Assembly: GCA_036008175.1 (NCBI GenBank)
Contig: DASYOB010000095.1
Location: 28,722-92,721 of the forward strand
Source of the DNA: DATARH01 sp036008175
GTDB taxonomy: Bacteria; Pseudomonadota; Alphaproteobacteria; ATCC43930; CGMCC-115725
DNA length: 64,000 nt
Direction: 5' to 3'
Shown: piece after piece, positions 7,712 through 14,456 of the stretch
Position numbering within the stretch: the stretch's first letter is position 1
Layout of the letters: every line of letters begins with the position of its first letter
Made by a program: the position numbers and the translations under genes
Notes under the pieces: model-generated
The model's input: only the letters and a program-made list of their open reading frames with translations
Told to the model about the DNA's origin: nothing
Database searches by the model: none

Positions 7712-8836
7712 TCAGCGAGGCAGCAGTCCCTCTCGCTCTAGGACGCAACGCACATCTTCAAAGACCGAGGCGATATTGCCCTTCGCGAACCTAATCTGGC
7801 CAAGCCCCGCGATGTTGGAGAACTCTTCGCAGCCCTCCTCGAGCAACACGATTGCCTTCGTGAAGCCAAGCCGTCCCTGAAACAAGCCAACCTCGTGAAC
7901 GACATTCATCCGGGGATGGAGTCGACCATCAGCCTGCTCGTCCTCCGCTGTCAGAACCAGGAATGCAAACGCTGATCCATCGAGCATCTCGGATAGGCGC
8001 GCGACATTGGTAATTCCGGGAACCGGCACGCGATTGAATTCGTCGTAAGGCAGCCCAAGCCGGTCCTTTATGAAGTCCTTGAGCTCCCGCCAAAGCAGCG
8101 ACCGGCCATGACCAATGACGACGTTAGGACCCCGGTCTCCGGTCGGACATTCAAATTTACCAAGCCGCCCCAGATAGACGGCTGATTCGCTGATCGCGTT
8201 GTGAAGCGAGTGCAGGCCGTTTTCAGTAACCGTCGCCGAAAGACACACCGCCATCAGCCGCTGATGAGGGGCTACGCGGCGACCTTGCGAGATAGCGGTC
8301 GAGTCTCGCGACCAATTTGGTCCCCCCTGAGCGAGGGAGATCGCAACGGTGCCGGGGTCGGCGACTTGAAGCTCCTCGATTTGCGCGAGCTGTCGCTTCA
8401 AATACGGGTCCGTGGCATCGGCTAAGGCCGCGCTAAGGAGGGCAATACCGCGCTCTTTGAAGCGTGAGAGATCCTCACGGAGCAGCGCGAGGGACCGCTT
8501 CAGGGCATCGAGATCGCTGATGCCCGCCTGCATCAGGATAATCTCGGTAACTGCCGCATTGTCCATTACTCGCCAGCCGGAATCTGGTTGGTGCGTCGGC
8601 CAGCGATCCATCAAGCCCCACTCGGGGCTGAACTGCGCGAAGGGCGGCTTAGGCTGAAGACCCTCCCAATAGACATCGGCGTGATATCCGAGATTGGAGC
8701 CAGACCAAGCTCGTTTCGCCTCCTCACACGCCTTCTCCAGCGCGGCAAGCTGCGCCTTACATTCTTCGTCTCGCGCGCGGCTGAGGACCTCCGCGACGGT
8801 ATTTTCAAGTTCGAAAAGTTCGTCAGAAAACGTCAT
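7712..8836 (-). CDS. CAP12/Pycsar-type TIR-domain protein, probable defence effector
   Basis: The last 150 residues match the predicted nucleotide-binding TIR-like domain of CAP12/Pycsar effectors. The order seen is NVVIGHGR, then FIKDRLGLPYDEF, FAFLVLTAEDE, RMNVVHEVGLFQGRLGFTKAIVLLEEG and a closing helix. In this family TIR domains degrade NAD+ when a cyclic nucleotide or phage signal is sensed. The N-terminal half of about 220 residues is mostly helical, has no named domain and may be the sensor. The gene follows the HicB-like gene on the same strand. ATG 8836 is chosen, but ATG 8908 with a GAGG site is also possible. No CD-NTase or cyclase is adjacent. Confidence 0.75.
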   Translation of the reverse strand: MTFSDELFELENTVAEVLSRARDEECKAQLAALEKACEEAKRAWSGSNLGYHADVYWEGLQPKPPFAQFSPEWGLMDRWPTHQPDSGWRVMDNAAVTEIILMQAGISDLDALKRSLALLREDLSRFKERGIALLSAALADATDPYLKRQLAQIEELQVADPGTVAISLAQGGPNWSRDSTAISQGRRVAPHQRLMAVCLSATVTENGLHSLHNAISESAVYLGRLGKFECPTGDRGPNVVIGHGRSLLWRELKDFIKDRLGLPYDEFNRVPVPGITNVARLSEMLDGSAFAFLVLTAEDEQADGRLHPRMNVVHEVGLFQGRLGFTKAIVLLEEGCEEFSNIAGLGQIRFAKGNIASVFEDVRCVLEREGLLPR

Positions 8837-8892
8837 TGCCGCGTGACCCTTCGACTCCCGTATAGCGCGGCTAAATGGGAGTAGAGCGCGGC

Positions 8893-9141
8893 TCAGTCGA
8901 GGGCGCATTTACCCGCCGCCTCGCTTTTCGCGGATACACGGGGGTGCGGGGTCGGCAAATCGTCCTCGCGCGCTACCGCAAGCCAGGCCTCCATTGCCTT
9001 CTCAACCTCGGCCAAGGCTTCGGCCGGCGTGTCGCCGAAGGCCGAACAGGACCGCAGATCCGGCACGTCCGCGACCCACGCCCCCTCGGGTTCCGACCGG
9101 AAGATGTTCAAGTGGTACTTGGGCGCCGCCCCGACTGTCAT
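8893..9141 (-). CDS. HicB-like antitoxin domain protein, no HicA partner
   Basis: This 82-residue protein carries the HicB-like fold: YHLNIFRSEPEGAWVADVPDLRSC, then GDTPAEALAEVEKAMEAWL. Its ATG overlaps the stop of the preceding HTH gene (ATGA), so the two are translationally coupled. A HicA toxin is not found on either side. It may be an orphan antitoxin or a regulator recruited into the three-gene unit, with the TIR gene next downstream. Confidence 0.8.
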   Translation of the reverse strand: MTVGAAPKYHLNIFRSEPEGAWVADVPDLRSCSAFGDTPAEALAEVEKAMEAWLAVAREDDLPTPHPRVSAKSEAAGKCALD

Positions 9142-9497
9142 TCGGCCGCTTTGTGGGTTGATTCGTCGAGAGCGCGAAGCGCCGCCTCGGGGATGCGGTC
9201 GAGGATGCGCAGCAGCGCCTGGAGCACCGGATCGGCCGGAGTTCCATCGCGCTCCCAGGCGCGCACGGTGGCGAGTGCAATGCCGAGCCTCTTCGCGAAT
9301 TTCTGCTGGGAGAGCCGGAGCTTTTTGCGGACGTCATCGGCTTCGAAGTAGGGCTGCAATGTCTCGTTGCGGGGCGCTAGATCGGGATCCTCGTCGATCA
9401 TCCGCTCGATATCGGCATCGGTGAAGCTGTCGAATTTCTCTCGGTCGAAACGCCCGCCTTCTGCCGTCGCCTGTTCAAGCGTTTTACGAACAATCAT
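9138..9497 (-). CDS. XRE-type HTH antitoxin partnered with BrnT
   Basis: The protein has 119 residues. The N-terminal part (FDSFTDADIERMIDEDPDLAP) is a typical toxin-binding segment of BrnT-associated antitoxins. The C-terminal half is an XRE helix-turn-helix (LSQQKFAKRLGIALATVRAWE). Its ATG shares one base with the stop of the brnT frame upstream. It probably represses its own operon. Because the toxin frame is broken, the antitoxin may persist as a regulator or as protection against other BrnT toxins. Confidence 0.82.
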   Translation of the reverse strand: MIVRKTLEQATAEGGRFDREKFDSFTDADIERMIDEDPDLAPRNETLQPYFEADDVRKKLRLSQQKFAKRLGIALATVRAWERDGTPADPVLQALLRILDRIPEAALRALDESTHKAAE

Positions 9498-9740
9498 CAG
9501 AACCTCTCACTCCGCCGCGCCGGCCTGGCCGAAATAATCCGACAGCGGCCATTTCGACGCGTATAGACAACCGTGATGAACTCGCCCGCGACCTGGCCGT
9601 CGCGACGATCCGTCTCCCCACGGCCGCGGGTCCGCGAATTGACGGATTGGTCCATCAAAGATTTGGATCGCGTGCTCGAAATCAAACCCGTGCTTGGCGA
9701 AATTGGCCTCGTTTTTGGCCTCGTCCCATTCGAATTCCAT
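9497..9740 (-). pseudogene. brnT: brnT toxin gene with a frameshift
   Basis: The first part reads MEFEWDEAKNEANFAKHGFDFEHA, then IFDGPIRQFADPRPW, which is the BrnT N-terminus. The expected C-terminus (GEFITVVYTRRNGRCRIISARPARRSERF overall) is present in another frame and ends exactly at the antitoxin start. The break lies at the four-base C run at 9616-9619 on the plus strand. Removing one base rejoins a normal BrnT of about 80 residues. BrnT is a RelE-fold ribonuclease. Either a natural inactivation or a homopolymer sequencing error fits. Confidence 0.82.
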
Positions 9741-9826
9741 CGCTCCGCATCATACATTAGAGCACTTGCGGTAGCCGCCTCTCGGAATTCGGCGATGCCT
9801 GCGAGGAGAGCCTGGAGCATGAGGTG

Positions 9827-10150
9827 ATGCCCGCGCCCCCAATCGACGATCCGATCTTGAAACGCTTTCGCGCCGTTCTCGACGACATTTATGGCGGCCG
9901 GCTGGAGCGCGTCGTGTTGTTCGGTTCCCGTGCTCGCGGCGACGCGCGGGAGGATTCGGATTACGACCTGGCCGTGTTCATCAACGATCTCGGTGCTTTT
10001 GGCGCCGAGCTCGACCGCCTCGTCAATATCGAGACTGACATCCTCTTCGACACTGGTGCTGTGATCAATGCGCTGCCGTTCCCGGCCGGCGCGTACCGGA
10101 AACGTACCGGCTTCATGCACGAGCTACGGCGAGACGGCGTCGATCTGTGA
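9827..10150 (+). CDS. minimal nucleotidyltransferase (MNT) domain protein
   Basis: This 107-residue protein has the polymerase-beta-type motif VVLFGSRARGDAREDSDYDLAVF (GSxxxG, then DxD), which positions metal ions for nucleotide transfer. Such small proteins usually pair with a HEPN toxin and neutralise it by adding AMP. No HEPN frame with the RxxxxH signature is seen on either side. The gene is divergent from the brnT operon. Start ATG 9827 follows GGAG by 9 bases; GTG 9824 is an alternative. Confidence 0.8.
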   Translation: MPAPPIDDPILKRFRAVLDDIYGGRLERVVLFGSRARGDAREDSDYDLAVFINDLGAFGAELDRLVNIETDILFDTGAVINALPFPAGAYRKRTGFMHELRRDGVDL

Positions 10151-10632
10151 CGCCCGAGGCGGCCGACGGAGCACTCGTAGGGCGGAAGAGCAAAGCGTAT
10201 TCCGCCGCAACAATACTCCCGCAATGGACTCGGCGGAATGCGCTCCGCTGTTCCGCCCTACGCAGCCCATCAAAATTTCCGCGTCAAAAGCTTGACTCCT
10301 TGGGCCTCTGGAACGAAATAGGAACGCATGGAAACTGGCGGTCGGGTCGGGCCAGAACGACGTCGTTCTGGGAAGGGCTATTCAACCGGCGCGGGAAAGC
10401 CACCTGTAAATCACCTGTATTATCAGGTGGCCGGAATCGGGCGGTGCAACCGCGGTTAGTGTTTCGGGAAAGGCGGGCGCTGCGTCTGGCTGCAAATCCG
10501 CTGCAAGTGCAGCCAGACGGGTCGGCCGGTGATCGCGAGGCGCGGTGCGTTGGGAAGCGGAGGGCGCGGCGCCATATCGTACGATGATCGCGACGGCCTC
10601 TGACCGGCGCGCGGAAATAGGGAGGGCTCGGG
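10151..10632. other. intergenic region with repeats, no gene seen
   Basis: Apart from the palindromic repeat at 10176-10262, the stretch has a short inverted repeat near 10408 (CACCTG and CAGGTG around TATTAT). No recognised gene was found. Frames here are short and compositionally unconvincing. Confidence 0.5.
10176..10262. repeat. palindromic repeat with CGTAGGGCGGAA ends
   Basis: The two 31-base arms match at 26 positions when one is reverse-complemented. They begin CGTAGGGCGGAA and end TTCCGCCCTACG. A related half element lies at 21522-21552. The unit is an intergenic hairpin repeat of a kind common in alphaproteobacteria. Confidence 0.8.
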
Positions 10633-11592
10633 ATGGCAATGCCCGCCTTGAGGAACTCGCCCGATCTGGCACACGAGATGCGTGCCCATATCGGCCGCCA
10701 TACCGACAAAAGCTTCGATTGGGATGCGTTCCCCGGCAGTCGCGGCTTCCCGGAACTGGCGCGGGCGCAGATGCGCTATATCGGCGCCGGCGGCTCGCCG
10801 AAGGTGGACGATCCGAACACGCTCCGGCCCGGCGATTTCACCCTCTCGCTGATCCACCAGCCGGTCGAGAAATACGCCCCCTGCCATTATCACGAGGTGG
10901 TCGAGCATTTTCTCGTGCTCGACGGCGTCTTGACCGTCGGTTGGATGTTTGGCGGCGATGGCGGCGCCGACATCATCGAGGCGAAGCTCGGACCTCTCGA
11001 CATGGTGCTGAACCAGTCGGAGCGGCCGCACGGCTTCCGCAACGACGGGGTGGAGCCGGTCCTGATGTCGATCAGCGTCGGCAGCGGCAGCCCAAAGCCG
11101 CCGGTCTATGCCTGCCATCCGAAAGACCATGATCCGGCATTGGCGCGCCGTTTTGGCGCCCTGCCGGGCCGCACGAGCGCTTTCGATCCTGACAGCGACG
11201 ACCCGCGCCAGCGCGAAATGGCCCGCTATATCGTGCGCCATGCCGAGCGGCGGCCGGTGTGGCAGGCCGGGCTCGCCCGGCTCGACTATGTCGGCGATGG
11301 CGGGGCGCCGCCGGGCGGCTACCGCATGGAGATGATCCACCTGCCGCGCGGGGTCGCGGTGCGCGGCTATCGGCGCGCGGTCGAGGATGCGTATTTCGTG
11401 CTCGACGGCGCCGTCACGGTCGGCTGGGAGGAGGACGGCGAGACAGCGGAACAGCGGCTCGGCCGGCTCGACGTGATCCAGAACCCGCCCGGCCGGACGC
11501 GCTGGTTCCGCAACGACGGGGTGACCGACGCGACCTTCATGCTGCTGTCCGGCGGCGCGCGCGGCGAGGAGGTCCGGTTCGAGCCGGCGTAA
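10633..11592 (+). CDS. two-cupin protein of unknown substrate
   Basis: The 319-residue protein has two cupin barrels in tandem. The first has CHYHEVVEHFLVLDGVLTVGW with candidate metal His and Glu residues, then SERPHGFRNDG. The second has VEDAYFVLDGAVTVGWEEDG, then RTRWFRNDG, and lacks the His pair, so only the N-terminal barrel may bind metal. The C-terminal repeat looks structural. ATG 10633 is preceded by GGGAGGG. It stands alone upstream of the aromatic oxygenase genes and may belong to the same catabolic region. Its reaction is unknown. Confidence 0.65.
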   Translation: MAMPALRNSPDLAHEMRAHIGRHTDKSFDWDAFPGSRGFPELARAQMRYIGAGGSPKVDDPNTLRPGDFTLSLIHQPVEKYAPCHYHEVVEHFLVLDGVLTVGWMFGGDGGADIIEAKLGPLDMVLNQSERPHGFRNDGVEPVLMSISVGSGSPKPPVYACHPKDHDPALARRFGALPGRTSAFDPDSDDPRQREMARYIVRHAERRPVWQAGLARLDYVGDGGAPPGGYRMEMIHLPRGVAVRGYRRAVEDAYFVLDGAVTVGWEEDGETAEQRLGRLDVIQNPPGRTRWFRNDGVTDATFMLLSGGARGEEVRFEPA

Positions 11593-11691
11593 GCAATTTT
11601 CGCGCGCATTTTCGCTGCTGATTCACTGCAGAAGCTGGTGGAGCAGGTGGAACGGCAGGGGCGGCCGGCCCCCCCGAAACAAAGCCCTGGC

Positions 11692-12183
11692 TCAGAGCGG
11701 CGTTGCGAGCAGGCTCGGCACCGCGAAAGTGTCGAGGAGCACCAGCTTGTCGCGGAATTTGAGGTTGCCCGCCTCGTAGACGATGCGGTCGCGATAGAGC
11801 CCGGTCGCGAACAGCCGGGTCTCGCCCTCCTGGTCGGTTTGGTACACCGCGAACGGCGCCTCGACGAGGGTTTCGTCACCCTCGCTGCCGACAAGACGCG
11901 GCAGGCCGATCAGGTGACGGTCGCTGTGGATGTTGTATTTGTTGGCCTCGCGCAACGCCCGGATGCGGTCTTCGAGCATCGCCCGGCTGTCGCAGAACAT
12001 CAGCGCGGCCGGCAGCCCCCGCTCATAATTCTCGCGCGGCACGATGTGATACGTGCATGCCTGAGCGAACAGGCCGAGCCAGGCATCGAAATCCGCCGTA
12101 TCGATCAGAGCGCCGTACGCGGCGAACAGATCGTACAGCGCAAAGCGGTCGACAGGAGCGCCGCCAAGCGAGCCGTCTGTCAT
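11692..12183 (-). CDS. aromatic-ring-hydroxylating oxygenase beta subunit
   Basis: This 163-residue protein has the SnoaL-like cone fold of small oxygenase subunits: LFAAYGALIDTADFDAWLGLF, YHIVPRENYERGLP, then ATGLYRDRIVYEAGNLKFRDKLVLLDT. It is structural and has no cofactor. Its ATG overlaps the stop of the alpha-subunit gene by four bases, so the pair is translationally coupled and presumably forms an alpha-beta hexamer. No ferredoxin or reductase gene is adjacent. Confidence 0.85.
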   Translation of the reverse strand: MTDGSLGGAPVDRFALYDLFAAYGALIDTADFDAWLGLFAQACTYHIVPRENYERGLPAALMFCDSRAMLEDRIRALREANKYNIHSDRHLIGLPRLVGSEGDETLVEAPFAVYQTDQEGETRLFATGLYRDRIVYEAGNLKFRDKLVLLDTFAVPSLLATPL

Positions 12184-13433
12184 CGCACCGCGCCGGCCGG
12201 CTCGATCCCCAGCAGCTCGGCGTAATAGGACCAGAAGCCGCGCAACGGCACATCGGTGACGCGGTAGTCGCGGTCGGAGATCACCCCGCCACCGCCCAGT
12301 TCGATGACCGTGCTGCGGTCGCGGTCGGGCTTCGAGGCGCGGTGCGCGATCTCGATCGCCTCGCCGTCCTCCATCGATACGAGCCCGGCCGGGCCGACCA
12401 GATTGGCCTGGCGGAGCCGGTGCAACATCATGTCGGGCGGATCGTCCTCATAACCGAGCATCGTCTGGAAGATCTCGACCTCGTCGACGCCGCGCGGCCG
12501 GATCTGGCGCACCGCCAGGCTGTTGCTGATCTGGACAAAGACCGCGCCCGGAAACACCGAGGTGATCGCGATGTTGAGCGGGTCGGCGCGCTCGCGGCGG
12601 AACCGCACCAGCTCCGGTTCCTTGAGCGAGAGATAATTGCTGCGGACCCGGGCCCCGCCATAGGCCTCCTGCGCCATGTCGTCGGTGTCGCTTTCCGCTT
12701 CCGCCCAGGTGATGTTATGGCGGTGGCGCACGTCCATCTTGACGCCGCCGACCTGCGTCGAGCGGTCGAGCCCGAACGTCACCAGAAATTCGTGCAACAG
12801 GCTGGCATGGTAGTTGTCGCGGGTGTTTTCGGCATAAAGCTTCCAGTTCCCGCGGATGCGCTGACGGTTGTAGCCGAGGATGCGCACCGGGCGGTCGAAC
12901 AGGCGGCGCAATTGCGCCAGCACCGGCGCACCGAGGTAATCCTCCAGCGGCTCGGGGTCATCCGCGAAGGTGCCGAACAGCGCGCCGTTGATCGACTCCA
13001 CCGTCAGCCTGCGCAGCCCGTGCGCCGCCATGTCGAAGCTGGGGTCCATCCCGCCCTGGCCGCGGATACCGCGGCGGAACGGGATCGACTTCAGACCGCC
13101 GTCGAGGCCGTAACACCATTGGTGATAGATGCAGGTGTGCTCGGTGGCGTTGCCCGACAATTCGCGCCGCACCATCGCGCCGCGATGGGCGCAGCGATTG
13201 ACAAAGGCGTGTATGGCGCCGTTCGCGCCGCGGTTCACGACGACCGGGGTGTCGCCGACATAGGCGGCGCGAAAATCGCCGTTGTTCGCGATCTCCGCTT
13301 CGAGACCGAGGAAATTCCAGGTCGGCCCGCGGAAGATCCGCTCCTGCTCGCGCTCGTACGCCTCGGCATCGTGGTACAGCCGGTAGGGCACTCGGCTGTA
13401 ATCGAGCGCCGGCCAAATCTCGGAGGTCAGCAT
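12180..13433 (-). CDS. Rieske aromatic-ring-hydroxylating oxygenase alpha subunit
   Basis: The 417-residue protein carries a Rieske 2Fe-2S centre: CAHRGAM (Cys-His) and CIYHQWCY (Cys-His) near residues 85-110. The C-terminal catalytic domain includes ENTRDNYHASLLHEF with the mononuclear-iron Asp and His ligands. It would insert oxygen into an aromatic carboxylate or amine, as salicylate or anthranilate oxygenases do. The substrate is not determined. The start at 13433 (MLTSEIWPAL) is chosen because the longer frame runs antisense through the next gene. It faces the molybdenum hydroxylase operon across 165 bases. Confidence 0.9.
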   Translation of the reverse strand: MLTSEIWPALDYSRVPYRLYHDAEAYEREQERIFRGPTWNFLGLEAEIANNGDFRAAYVGDTPVVVNRGANGAIHAFVNRCAHRGAMVRRELSGNATEHTCIYHQWCYGLDGGLKSIPFRRGIRGQGGMDPSFDMAAHGLRRLTVESINGALFGTFADDPEPLEDYLGAPVLAQLRRLFDRPVRILGYNRQRIRGNWKLYAENTRDNYHASLLHEFLVTFGLDRSTQVGGVKMDVRHRHNITWAEAESDTDDMAQEAYGGARVRSNYLSLKEPELVRFRRERADPLNIAITSVFPGAVFVQISNSLAVRQIRPRGVDEVEIFQTMLGYEDDPPDMMLHRLRQANLVGPAGLVSMEDGEAIEIAHRASKPDRDRSTVIELGGGGVISDRDYRVTDVPLRGFWSYYAELLGIEPAGAVR

Positions 13434-13598
13434 CGGCCTTCTCGCGGCAAGGCTCAGGGCGACCAATCGTAGTCGAGGATATCCAGGGCGACAACGACGC
13501 CGCTCTCTGCTCGCCCGCCTCGGCAACGCGCGCCTTGATTTGTCGGGAGGCTCGGGTAGCGTGGATCGCAGATATCGCTCGGGGGCCGCGCACCGCTG

Positions 13599-14456
13599 AT
13601 GAAACCTGCCACGTTCCGGTATTTTGCCCCGCGCACGCTCGACGAGGCGCTCGATCTCCTCGCCGAACATGGCGAGGAGGGCAAGGTTCTCGCCGGCGGG
13701 CAGAGCCTGGTGCCGGCGATGAATTTTCGCCTGGCGCGGCCGCAGAGCCTGATCGACATCAATCGGATCGGCGCCCTCGATTATGCGCGTGAAGAGGACG
13801 GCACCCTTTGCATTGGCGCACTGGCTCGGCATGCGGCTTTCGAGGCGCCGGTCGCAGGAGGCGCGCTCGCGGCGCTTCTGCCGCGGGTCGCACGCCACAT
13901 CGCGCATCTGCCGATCCGTGTGCGCGGCACCTTCGCCGGCAGTCTCGCGCACGCCGACCCCGCGTCCGAGTGGTGCCTGGTCGCGGCGACGCTCGATGTG
14001 GAGTTGGTCATTGCCAGCCGTCGAGGCACCCGGACCTTGCGGCCGGGCGAGTATTTCGTCACCGCGCTGACGACGGCGCTCGAAGCGGATGAGCTGCTGA
14101 CCGAGATACGCCTGCCGCTGCTGGATCAAGGCTGGCGGACCGGCTTTGTCGAATTCAGCCGGCGTGCGGGGGATTACGCTCTGGCCATGTCCGCCGCCTT
14201 CCTGCGGATCGAGGACGGCCGGGTCGTCGAGGCGCGGATCGGCGTCGGCGGCGCCACCGACCGTCCGCAGCGCATCGCCGCTGCGGAGCAGATGGTGATC
14301 GGCAGCGACGGGAATACCGAAATCCGGCGCGAGGCCGGAAACATCGCGGCCGCGGCGATCGACCCGCTGGAGGATATGCAGGCAAGCGCCGCATTCCGTC
14401 GCGACCTGGTGCGGACGATGGTGGAGCGCGCGCTGGCGCAGGCATTCGCCGAATGA
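13599..14456 (+). CDS. molybdenum hydroxylase FAD subunit (CoxM-like)
   Basis: The 285-residue protein binds FAD through AGGQSLVPAMNFRLARP near residue 32 and RGTFAGSLAHADPASEW near residue 110, then carries the CO dehydrogenase flavoprotein C-terminal domain. In the complex it passes electrons from the iron-sulfur subunit to the acceptor. It is the first gene of a tight operon (FAD, large, FeS, large), and its stop overlaps the next start by four bases. Confidence 0.9.
   Translation: MKPATFRYFAPRTLDEALDLLAEHGEEGKVLAGGQSLVPAMNFRLARPQSLIDINRIGALDYAREEDGTLCIGALARHAAFEAPVAGGALAALLPRVARHIAHLPIRVRGTFAGSLAHADPASEWCLVAATLDVELVIASRRGTRTLRPGEYFVTALTTALEADELLTEIRLPLLDQGWRTGFVEFSRRAGDYALAMSAAFLRIEDGRVVEARIGVGGATDRPQRIAAAEQMVIGSDGNTEIRREAGNIAAAAIDPLEDMQASAAFRRDLVRTMVERALAQAFAE

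Noticed and set aside
9741..9826. HEPN partner of the MNT protein
   Set aside because: The frame in front of the MNT start has no RxxxxH motif and a stop codon lies close upstream.
12180..14129. 649-codon version of the Rieske alpha subunit
   Set aside because: The extra N-terminal part runs antisense to the FAD-subunit gene and has no domain. The start at 13433 gives the normal length.
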